A stretch of 7,415 nt of DNA from NCBI GenBank assembly GCA_021774205.1, contig JAJFJI010000278.1, forward strand, positions 1-7,415. Direction: 5' to 3'. A program made the position numbers and the translations under genes. The DNA comes from Nitrosomonas sp. (GTDB lineage Bacteria > Pseudomonadota > Gammaproteobacteria > Burkholderiales > Nitrosomonadaceae). The notes under the pieces were generated by a model. The model was not told the DNA's origin, searched no databases, and saw only the letters and a program-made list of their open reading frames with translations. How positions within the stretch are numbered: position 1 is the first letter of the stretch; every line of letters begins with the position of its first letter. Positions 1-6,169 of the stretch are shown here, in pieces.

Positions 1-592
1 TGTTGGCAGCACCAAGCAAGACGTGATCGCCGTGGCACAATCTTACCTGGCAGATAACATCAGAAACTTTGTCCCCGGCCACCCCATTGCCGGGGCTGAA
101 CTGAGTGGTGTAGGCGCTGCACAGGCTGATTTATTTCGCGATAAGCACTTGATACTTACCCCGCAGGCTGAAACCGCCGCTCATGCAATAAACCAAGTCG
201 TTAAATGCTGGCAAAGCTGTGGCGCACAAATTTCACAGATGCGTGCTGACGAACATGACAAGGTCCTCGCTGCCACAAGCCATCTACCCCATATTTTGGC
301 ATTTACGTTGATGAACTTTCTGCGCAGCAGTAATGAAAATAATCCTGAAAACCTGCTACGTTTTGCAGGTAGTGGCTTTCGTGATTTTACCCGGATTGCA
401 AGCAGCTCACCGGAGATGTGGCGTGATATTTGCCTTGCCAATCGTGAAGCATTACTCACGCAAATTGACGCTTACAAGGATGCACTGACCTCCTTGCAAG
501 AAAATCTGGCGAGCAGTGACGCACAGGCACTGGAAAAAATATTTACTGAAGCACGTGAAATACGGGAAAACTGGTTGAAAGATAAGACGTAA
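1..592 (+). CDS. tyrA: Prephenate dehydrogenase (TyrA), C-terminal part; 5' end outside window
   Basis: Oxidative decarboxylation of prephenate (or arogenate) to 4-hydroxyphenylpyruvate (or tyrosine) with NAD(P)+, in the cytoplasmic tyrosine branch of the shikimate pathway. The reading frame is already open at base 2 with VGSTKQD, the usual end of the Rossmann NAD-binding domain (typically DVGS.K), so a GTG at 23 is internal and not the start. Visible are 196 residues: FVPGHPIAG at about 22-30, which carries the conserved catalytic-region His, SGVGAA and LFRD just after it, ILTP, and then the helical dimerisation domain with EHDKVLAATSHLPH at about 84-97. Family members are about 280-300 residues, so roughly the first 90 are missing. 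The gene ends at TAA 590-592. aroA, a common downstream partner, does not follow; instead there is a 484-base spacer with a terminator-like hairpin. The specificity for prephenate versus arogenate cannot be read from this part. Confidence 0.95.
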   Translation, partial: VGSTKQDVIAVAQSYLADNIRNFVPGHPIAGAELSGVGAAQADLFRDKHLILTPQAETAAHAINQVVKCWQSCGAQISQMRADEHDKVLAATSHLPHILAFTLMNFLRSSNENNPENLLRFAGSGFRDFTRIASSSPEMWRDICLANREALLTQIDAYKDALTSLQENLASSDAQALEKIFTEAREIRENWLKDKT

Positions 593-713
593 AGATTTCA
601 ATGCATGGTCAGATCTCCCGCTACGTATTAACTTCAAAATGACGTCGATTTCTTGACTACCCTGCTAATAGCTATCTGGTTAACTCTAAAATACTGGCCC
701 TTCTCATGACTTA

Positions 714-768
714 AAGCAATGAACGATGGTCTTTGCGTTATGGCCATCTTTTAGTTCATCTGCTTTTT
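714..768 (+). terminator. Long stem-loop with T-run downstream of tyrA
   Basis: Three stem blocks pair in order: AAGCA (714-718) with TGCTT (761-765), ATGAAC (719-724) with GTTCAT (754-759), and GATGGTC (725-731) with GGCCATC (742-748, one G-T pair). The loop is 10 bases. On the 3' arm a 5-base bulge (749-753) and a single C (760) are unpaired. The 3' arm runs into TTTTT (764-768). This gives 18 base pairs and a short U-tract, which fits an intrinsic terminator 120 bases after the tyrA stop. The stem is longer and more bulged than a classic terminator, so a structured RNA 3' end or a decayed inverted repeat is also possible. Confidence 0.5.
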
Positions 769-1008
769 AACCTAAAAATTGATTTTCTTTACAACTGATT
801 ATGACTGCGACTGAACAACCAGAGATCTGAGAACTTCGTTCGTGTTGTATCATATTAAAGAAAAAAGAATTCAATCTATTAATCACAAAAGACGCCCTGC
901 TCAAGTTTTTGTTTCTGGTTATTCGTTGGTATTAGCGCTACCCGCAAATTGGCGGTCATTATCTGTTTTGTTCCCTGTTTTTAGAAGACCTTCAAAATGT
1001 TACCTTTT

Positions 1009-1036
1009 TTGACAAGTTGACTTTTACAAGCTGAAT
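1009..1036 (+). promoter_or_regulatory. Possible sigma-70 promoter for the formyltransferase-like gene
   Basis: A perfect -35 box TTGACA is at 1009-1014. The best -10 match at a suitable distance is CTGAAT at 1031-1036 (16-base spacer, only 3 of 6 consensus bases). Transcription would start about 35 bases before the TTG start codon. The -10 is poor, so this is tentative. Confidence 0.2.
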
Positions 1037-1076
1037 CCACGGCCCGCAAATCGTTATTTATGGGAGATTACAAAAA

Positions 1077-2759
1077 TTGAAGCCATTAAAGATTGGTATT
1101 TTGCTCGACCCAACTAAGGAATTAATGGATTATGAAGCGCAGATTTTTTCCAACTTACTCAATGACGCCAGATATGATGTGCTTTGCACTATTAAAGATG
1201 GCAATAAATCAAGAAATAAGCTATCTATATTTAATAAATTTAAGAATGCCAAGCTAGAGGGGACATTACTAACACCGCTACTATTTTGGATGTTAGATTT
1301 TTTTGAACACCAGTTACTAAAGAAGAAAGATGTATCGCACTTCGATAAAACAGAAATTACCAATAAAATTTCTGCACTTCCATGTATCGAGATGTTCCCA
1401 GAACAAAAAGGTCTTATTGATTTTTTCTCAAAAAACGATTGCGCCAAAATAGAAAAATTGAACTTAGATGTACTATTAAAACATGAATTTAGAACAATTC
1501 AAGGAGAAATTCTAAAAGCGCCTAAATATGGTATCTGGTGTCTTCAACCCGGCGACATTAAGATCTACAGAGGCGCTCCAGGTGGATTCTGGGAGGTCTA
1601 TAAAAATAGTAGTGTTACCGGCGTAACACTACTGCGTTTAAGTGATGAAATTGATAACCATAGCGTCATTGCAAAAGGGTTCTTTAATACCGAAAATTTT
1701 TGGTATTTAAATCTCGACATCGTATTAGATTGTTCGGTTGATCTAGTATTAAAACATTTAAGATTACTGTACGAGGGAAATGCCCTTGAAACTTCCATCA
1801 GCGGTTCTTATAGCAGCAAAAACTTCCGCTTCCCAACCTTTTTTCAGACCTGCCATTATATTTTACATCAATATTCTTTCATTGCATTTCGCCAACTTTC
1901 AAATTTGATCTACCGAAAAGCTAAAATCGATAATGCCAAGGATGTTTGGAAGATACACATTGGTAAAGGAAGCATTGAAAACGCCGTGTTATGGCAAACA
2001 AAAACAATTGAACCACCGGCTAACGAGTACTGGGCAGACCCCTTTTTATTTGAATACCAAGATAAGACCTTTGCTTTCTTTGAAAACTGGGAGTATTCGA
2101 GAGAAAAAGGCAAAATTTCAGTAGGTATGATCAAAGACGACCAGATTACAAATGTCAGTGACTGTCTAGATCTCGATTATCACTTATCTTATCCTTTTGT
2201 CTTCGAACATGAAAACCAAATTTTTATGATTCCAGAAACAGGCCAAAAGAAAAGGCTGGAAATCTGGAAATGCGACCACTTTCCAAATAAATGGTCATTG
2301 GAGAAAACTTGTTTTGAAGGTGAAGGACGCTCTTTGGTTGACAGCACAATTGCAAAAGATGCAAATAACCAATATTGGTTGTTTGTAAATTTTGGCTCTC
2401 AAAAATTCCTCGAACACGCCAGTAACCTATGTGTGTTTAAAATCGATAGCCCGATGATGAATGAAATTATTCCTCACAAATTAAATCCAGTGGTTAGCGA
2501 CTGCAGATCTGCCAGAAACGCTGGTAATATATATATTGATCAAAAAGGCCGGTTAATTCGTCCATCCCAGGCCAGTCAAAATGGTATTTATGGTGAATGT
2601 CTTAATCTTTGCCATGTGAAAAAATTAACAATTGACACCTATGAAGAGGAAATTCTGGACACCATCACCCCAGATTTTAAAAATGGGTTATATTCAATTC
2701 ATCATGTTAGCCAAGCTGGTGGCATCTTCGTTGTCGATGGTGGCTATAAGAATCGGTGA
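1077..2759 (+). CDS. Formyltransferase-like / GINT1-type beta-propeller fusion protein
   Basis: A 560-residue protein, probably cytoplasmic (no signal peptide or clear membrane segment). Residues 1-240 resemble the formyltransferase fold: an opening strand KIGILLD, then YGIWCLQPGDIKIYRG (151-166), FWEVY (171-175), TGVTLLRLSDEID (181-193), equivalent to the active-site stretch of methionyl-tRNA and sugar formyltransferases. The Asn and His of the usual N-x-H motif appear replaced by C155 and Q157; the Asp of the third catalytic position (D193) is kept. Residues 290-555 resemble the propeller-like domain of glucosamine inositolphosphorylceramide transferase-type proteins: WADPFLF (319-325), LSYPFVF (370-376), IPETG (385-389), VDST (421-424), SARNAGNI (478-485), RPSQ (495-498), HHVSQAGGIFVVDGG (541-555). 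The start is TTG at 1077, with GGGAG at 1062-1066 ten bases upstream; an ATG at 1060 is in another frame and stops at once. The gene is strikingly AT-rich (positions 1201-1260 hold only 16 G/C of 60) and stands alone, which suggests transfer. The likely role is modification of a surface sugar or glycolipid; the substrate is unknown. Confidence 0.75.
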   Translation: MKPLKIGILLDPTKELMDYEAQIFSNLLNDARYDVLCTIKDGNKSRNKLSIFNKFKNAKLEGTLLTPLLFWMLDFFEHQLLKKKDVSHFDKTEITNKISALPCIEMFPEQKGLIDFFSKNDCAKIEKLNLDVLLKHEFRTIQGEILKAPKYGIWCLQPGDIKIYRGAPGGFWEVYKNSSVTGVTLLRLSDEIDNHSVIAKGFFNTENFWYLNLDIVLDCSVDLVLKHLRLLYEGNALETSISGSYSSKNFRFPTFFQTCHYILHQYSFIAFRQLSNLIYRKAKIDNAKDVWKIHIGKGSIENAVLWQTKTIEPPANEYWADPFLFEYQDKTFAFFENWEYSREKGKISVGMIKDDQITNVSDCLDLDYHLSYPFVFEHENQIFMIPETGQKKRLEIWKCDHFPNKWSLEKTCFEGEGRSLVDSTIAKDANNQYWLFVNFGSQKFLEHASNLCVFKIDSPMMNEIIPHKLNPVVSDCRSARNAGNIYIDQKGRLIRPSQASQNGIYGECLNLCHVKKLTIDTYEEEILDTITPDFKNGLYSIHHVSQAGGIFVVDGGYKNR

Positions 2760-3379
2760 AACCTATAAATAACGTACCATCGGGGTGTAGGCAGCCACGC
2801 ATACCAGATCCAAACTTCCCGCCACCAGAATTCATGTATCGTAGTATCATGAAGATATACTACCCAACGGTAGCGTGACGAATACGTCAATTAATAGGTT
2901 AGACAGCGAACAACTTTATGCTGTTCCAATAGCTTCCATTAGAAATTTCGCAATTCAAATATGGGGTTAAGTAATTTTATTATCGTTTGTCAGCCGATTC
3001 AACTTCCAGAACAATCTTCGCTGATGAAAAAGGGCGATTATTTTTCTTATGCCCGAAGTCTCTAGTTATTTTAGCCGGCTGGAGACTGAAATGAATCGGT
3101 AATCATTTAGACAAGGTAGTTAAAGATGCACTGCTCATTAACGCCACTGTTTGATAAACTTGCACGTAAAAATTGCTGAATTATACCGCCGTACTCCACC
3201 TAGTGTATTACGCATGCAACTCACCCGCTAATTACGACAAATGAATTTCTATAGCCAAAACCTGAATTGTCATCTGCTCATATCAGTGGCTATCGTGGCA
3301 AACACATAACGGTGCTTTACATCTTTTCAGTTGCAGCAAGTGCCAGAAAAAAAGGAATAATTTTATTCTTGCTAATCGA
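2760..3379. other. Gene-free spacer between the two accessory genes
   Basis: No convincing gene is seen in 620 bases. A frame without stops runs 2845-2967 (41 codons, no start codon; includes NTSINRLDSEQLYAVPIA) and ends at TAA 2968; it could be a relic or chance. A second short frame, 3267-3383 from a TTG, ends in a TGA that overlaps the TTG of the patatin gene. A 9-bp stem-loop lies at 3057-3087 and smaller hairpins at 2831-2853 and 2860-2873. No recognisable transposase, RNA gene or strong terminator is present. Confidence 0.55.
3057..3087. repeat. Inverted repeat / stem-loop in the spacer
   Basis: AGTCTCTAG (3057-3065) pairs along its full length with CTGGAGACT (3079-3087), with one G-T pair and a 13-base loop. 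No T-run follows on either strand, so it is not a standard terminator. Its role is unknown. Confidence 0.4.
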
Positions 3380-4786
3380 TTGATTTTATGTTTTATTTTA
3401 GTCTCAGTGATTGCTGGTTGTGCGAGTCGACCGATAAATGAGCCGATTGACCGCGTTGATCCAACGGCCGGCTACCGCCCGCATCTCCTGATACCAAAGC
3501 GCGAAAACAACGACCCGCATACGCTGTTCGTGCTCTCATTCTCCGGCGGCGGTACGCGGGCTGCCGCATTTTCCTATGGCGTCCTGGAAGAGTTGAGGCG
3601 CACCGAATTCGTACTCAACGGTCAGCGCCGACGGCTGATCGACGAAGTCGATGTAATCACCGGCGTGTCAGGAGGCAGTTTCACTGCGCTCTCGTACGCA
3701 CTGTATGGAGACAGGCTGTTTTCCGAGTATGAGGAACGGTTCCTCTACCGTGACGTGCAGGGCGCACTGGTATTGCGCATGTTGAATCCGTTCAACTGGT
3801 GGAAATTTATCGGTGGCAGCGCAGGGCGCTCGGAGCTTGCGGCAGAGTACTACGACGAAATCCTATTTGAAGGTGCCACCTATGCAGATCTGCTCGAAAA
3901 AAACGGACCAGTCGCGATCGCGACGGGTACCGACTTCTCAACTGGGTCGCGAATGGCATTTTACCAGAATGATTTCGATCTGCTGTGCTCGGATTTAAAC
4001 AAGGTTCGTCTGTCACGAGCAGCTGCCACTTCATCCGCTGTCCCGGTCGTACTGTCACCGGTGACATTCAATAACTACGGTGGCAACTGTGACTATCAGT
4101 ATCCAGCGTGGGTGCAGAGCTTCGCCAATCCAGAAACCCGCGCGCGGCCGGCTGGCCGTGCGTTCAAGCGATACCACGAAATGCAAGATTTTCAGGACAG
4201 TCGGGGGCGTCCCTACATACACCTTGTTGACGGGGGTGTTTCGGACAACATCGGCGTGCGCGGCGTGCTAGAGAGCCTCGAGGAGCTTGCAGCAAACGCG
4301 GCATTCCGCGGGGAAATCGGTTTCGGCGTCATCCACAGAGTCGTTGTGATCGTTGTTAATTCGCATTCGGCCCCCAGCACTGACTGGGACCGCAGTGAGA
4401 AAGCACCTGGCGTTATCAACCAACTTTTGCAGTCTACGGGTGTGCCAATCGATCGATTCTCATTCGAGACTATCGAGACCATGAAGGATATGGCCGAGAT
4501 CTGGTCATGGCGACGCAGGCTGCTAGTCGCGCAGGCACGATTTGCAGGTATGCCTGAGGCACAGGCGGAAGCGAGTGTTCCGAAAGTCACCTTGGATGTG
4601 GTCGATATCAGTTTTGATGCGATACCCGACCCAGAAGAACGTACTAACCTCATGAATTTACCCACAACCTTTGTGCTCCCTGCAGAAGATATTTACCGCT
4701 TGCGTGCGGCCGCAGGCCGGCTCATGCGCCAATCGGCTGAGTTTCAGTCGATCGTGGTTAAAATGGGCGGTAACGCAGACCACTAA
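3380..4786 (+). CDS. Patatin-like phospholipase family lipoprotein
   Basis: Predicted serine lipid acyl hydrolase with a Ser-Asp dyad, probably acting on membrane phospholipids. The motifs are complete: oxyanion-hole loop SGGGTRAAA (55-63), nucleophile elbow GVSGGS (95-100, Ser97), AAATSSAVP (214-222) and the catalytic-Asp motif DGGVSDNIG (284-292, Asp284). The N-terminus is hydrophobic and ends in a lipobox VIAGC with Cys14, followed by Ala rather than Asp, which points to an outer-membrane lipoprotein facing the periplasm. The 468-residue length is plausible for a bacterial patatin lipoprotein. The TTG start at 3380 is doubtful: it gives a 13-residue signal with no basic residue, and the ribosome-site-like AAAGGA (3351-3356) lies 23 bases away. 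The frame is open back to 3266, and the residues just upstream (KKRNNFILANR) would supply a normal positively charged n-region; ATT at 3365 is 8 bases from AAAGGA. The gene is GC-rich (40 G/C of 60 at 3541-3600), unlike everything upstream. No terminator is seen after TAA 4784-4786. Confidence 0.9.
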   Translation: MILCFILVSVIAGCASRPINEPIDRVDPTAGYRPHLLIPKRENNDPHTLFVLSFSGGGTRAAAFSYGVLEELRRTEFVLNGQRRRLIDEVDVITGVSGGSFTALSYALYGDRLFSEYEERFLYRDVQGALVLRMLNPFNWWKFIGGSAGRSELAAEYYDEILFEGATYADLLEKNGPVAIATGTDFSTGSRMAFYQNDFDLLCSDLNKVRLSRAAATSSAVPVVLSPVTFNNYGGNCDYQYPAWVQSFANPETRARPAGRAFKRYHEMQDFQDSRGRPYIHLVDGGVSDNIGVRGVLESLEELAANAAFRGEIGFGVIHRVVVIVVNSHSAPSTDWDRSEKAPGVINQLLQSTGVPIDRFSFETIETMKDMAEIWSWRRRLLVAQARFAGMPEAQAEASVPKVTLDVVDISFDAIPDPEERTNLMNLPTTFVLPAEDIYRLRAAAGRLMRQSAEFQSIVVKMGGNADH

Positions 4787-4868
4787 CAGCTTCGAGGAAC
4801 TCCATCCAAATGAACGTTGCATGATAAAATTACGCTGATCAATCTACCATACAAACCCAAGGATAAAG

Positions 4869-4876
4869 TACTATAG
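4869..4876 (+). repeat. Target-site duplication, left copy
   Basis: TACTATAG directly abuts the left inverted repeat and is repeated exactly at 5081-5088, just outside the right inverted repeat. This is the signature of an 8-bp staggered cut at insertion. Confidence 0.75.
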
Positions 4877-4894
4877 CTGAAGTTTCACCGTTTT
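4877..4894 (+). repeat. Left terminal inverted repeat of the MITE-like element
   Basis: CTGAAGTTTCACCGTTTT matches the reverse complement of 5063-5080 at 16 of 18 positions; the first 12 are identical and the mismatches are at 4889-4890. Confidence 0.75.
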
Positions 4895-5062
4895 AAGGTT
4901 ACCAAGGTGTGCGGTGGCTATGGGCTTAAGATAATTTTGACAGGGTTTGCTCTGTTTATAGCAAATCCCCATAAAGTTGCTACTGAACGCAGGCATTCCC
5001 TTAATGAAAAAATAAACAATTTTTCATAGAGATAGTGCAAAATTTTATAATGCCACAAAATC

Positions 5063-5080
5063 AAAAGTGTGAAACTTCAG
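5063..5080 (-). repeat. Right terminal inverted repeat of the MITE-like element
   Basis: Read on the minus strand this is CTGAAGTTTCACACTTTT, the partner of 4877-4894. Confidence 0.75.
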
Positions 5081-5088
5081 TACTATAG
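5081..5088 (+). repeat. Target-site duplication, right copy
   Basis: TACTATAG is identical to 4869-4876 and abuts the right inverted repeat. Confidence 0.75.
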
Positions 5089-5257
5089 TTCCTGCAGCGC
5101 TTGTTGTTATGCACGTTTGATGAACACATGAACCGGAGAACGACACGGAGTAAATGCCATTTCATGCTGATATTACCGACAACTTTACCCCACCGATTCA
5201 GTACCAGTGGCCACAACCTGATGACACCTATAGCCAAAGCTTTTCAGCTTGAGAAAA

Positions 5258-6169
5258 CTAACCCCGCGGATGATGTTTGGCATGCAATTGTTTTAACCGT
5301 TCGCGGGCAACATGGGTATAAATCTGCGTAGTGGAAATATCCGCGTGACCCAATAGCAATTGAACCACACGTAAATCAGCCCCATGATTCAATAAATGGG
5401 TTGCGAAAGCGTGACGTAAGGTATGGGGTGATAGTGGTTTATTAATACCCGCTTGTTGCGCATGACGCTTAATGAGGTACCAAAATGCCTGACGGGTCAT
5501 GCCCGCGCCTCTTGTCGTTACAAAAACCGTGTCGGAAACTTTACCATCAAGCAACAAGGGCCGAGCATTTTCAGCATAGCGATTTAACCATACCAATGCT
5601 TCTTCACCAAGCGGCGCAAGGCGCTCCTTACTCCCCTTCCCCATGACCCTGACGACACCCATATCCAGGCTTAATTGTGAGTTTTTCAGACTGACCAGTT
5701 CGGACACACGCAAACCACTGGCATAAAGCACTTCCAGCATGGTTCTGTCACGTAAACCTAACCGGCAGTTGACATCAGGTGCACTTAATAGGACTTCCAC
5801 ATCAGTTTCAGCCAGGCTTTGCGGAAGATGGCGCGACAGTTTCGGGCTTTCAATATTCAGACTTGGGTCAATCTGAATTCTTCCCTGTCGCAGCAAAAAT
5901 CGGTAAAAACGTCTTAAAGTCGATAACTCACGACTAGTTGTGCTAGCCTTTACTTTCGCTGAAACGCGCGAAGCAAGAAAGGCAAGCAAATCGGAATGCG
6001 TTGCATTTATTAGCGCACGGTTGCTTTGACTATGCCCAACCAACCAGAAACTGAATTGCCGCAAATCATTGCAATAACTTTCCAATGTATTGCGTGACAA
6101 ACCATCTTCTAACCACAGAGAATCTGAAAATCCATCCAGTAACTGCACATCACAGTCAGGCACTTTCAT
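5258..6169 (-). CDS. xerD: Site-specific tyrosine recombinase XerD
   Basis: Cytoplasmic tyrosine recombinase that, with XerC, resolves chromosome dimers at dif, activated by FtsK. The 303-residue protein has the N-terminal SAM-like core-binding domain (about 10-95; LWLEDGLSRNTLESYCNDL) and the catalytic domain with every active-site residue: Arg154 (ASGLRVSEL), Lys178 (GKGSKERL), His249 and Arg252 (SPHTLRHAFATHLLNHGADL), His275 (LLGHADISTTQIYTHV) and Tyr284. The spacing matches E. coli XerD within one residue, and the C-terminus (LKQLHAKHHPRG) is XerD-like rather than XerC-like. The chosen start, ATG at 6167-6169, gives the family length and overlaps the end of ogt by 14 bases. A longer form from ATG 6217 (319 residues) has a perfect AGGAGG seven bases upstream, but its extra 16 residues have no counterpart in E. 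coli XerD. Translational coupling to ogt is likely. The stop is TAG at 5258-5260. Confidence 0.95.
   Translation of the reverse strand: MKVPDCDVQLLDGFSDSLWLEDGLSRNTLESYCNDLRQFSFWLVGHSQSNRALINATHSDLLAFLASRVSAKVKASTTSRELSTLRRFYRFLLRQGRIQIDPSLNIESPKLSRHLPQSLAETDVEVLLSAPDVNCRLGLRDRTMLEVLYASGLRVSELVSLKNSQLSLDMGVVRVMGKGSKERLAPLGEEALVWLNRYAENARPLLLDGKVSDTVFVTTRGAGMTRQAFWYLIKRHAQQAGINKPLSPHTLRHAFATHLLNHGADLRVVQLLLGHADISTTQIYTHVARERLKQLHAKHHPRG

Larger units (their letters stand above)
593..1076. other. Gene-free AT-rich spacer between tyrA and the formyltransferase-like gene
   Basis: No open frame with protein-like content is seen on either strand. It contains the stem-loop at 714-768 and a possible promoter near 1009-1036. 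A 9-base direct repeat CCCGCAAAT occurs at 941-949 and 1043-1051; it may be chance. The rest is AT-rich with runs of A and T and looks like decayed or imported DNA. No tRNA or transposase remnant was recognised. Confidence 0.6.
4877..5080. mobile_element. MITE-like non-autonomous element, 204 bp
   Basis: The ends are perfect 12-bp inverted repeats, CTGAAGTTTCAC (4877-4888) and GTGAAACTTCAG (5069-5080), extendable to 18 bp with two mismatches. Identical 8-bp direct repeats TACTATAG flank it at 4869-4876 and 5081-5088. The interior is AT-rich and non-coding, so it cannot encode a transposase and would depend on one acting in trans. It contains a 9-bp stem-loop, GGGTTTGCT (4943-4951) with AGCAAATCCC (4960-4969), with one bulged T. 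An 8-bp duplication is known from several IS families, and ends beginning with CTG recall the IS10/IS50 group (which make 9-bp duplications), so the family is left open. The exact duplication suggests a fairly recent insertion. Confidence 0.75.
4787..5257. other. Convergent intergenic region carrying a miniature mobile element
   Basis: This region lies between the 3' ends of the patatin gene (+) and xerD (-). The central 204 bases (4877-5080) are the MITE-like element with its 8-bp target duplication. The left flank (4787-4868) and the right flank (5089-5257) show no supported gene. A small hairpin AAGCT-TTTC-AGCTT (5237-5250) lies 8 bases past the xerD stop but has no good T-run. Confidence 0.6.

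Noticed and set aside
839..868. dif-like sequence near a stretch resembling a XerD-binding arm
   Set aside because: The right arm matches 8 of 11 positions but the left arm only 3 of 11, as expected by chance in AT-rich DNA.
2862..2904. ACCCAAC and GTTAGAC resembling the outer boxes of an integron attC site
   Set aside because: The spacing is too short and no inner boxes or folded arms are present.
3267..3383. Possible transposase (ISAs1-like) remnant in the frame with ISGYRGKHITVLYIFSVAAS
   Set aside because: Only a vague likeness to the IDGK...HLVSA region; the key Asp is absent and no other transposase block is found nearby.
4213..4665. 150-codon - strand frame inside the patatin gene
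   Set aside because: It is antisense to a gene with intact catalytic motifs and is expected from GC-rich codon use.
5061..5165. 34-residue - strand frame (MKWHLLRVVLRFMCSSN...) running into the miniature element
   Set aside because: It looks a little like a signal peptide cut off by the insertion, but it has no good ribosome site and is short enough to be chance.
5237..5250. Hairpin AAGCT-TTTC-AGCTT just after xerD as a terminator
   Set aside because: Only five base pairs, mostly A-T at the base, and only three T follow on the transcript strand.
5101..5331. 76-codon + strand frame reading into the 3' end of xerD
   Set aside because: It starts with a weak TTG, has no recognisable motif, and its last third is antisense to the conserved XerD C-terminus.
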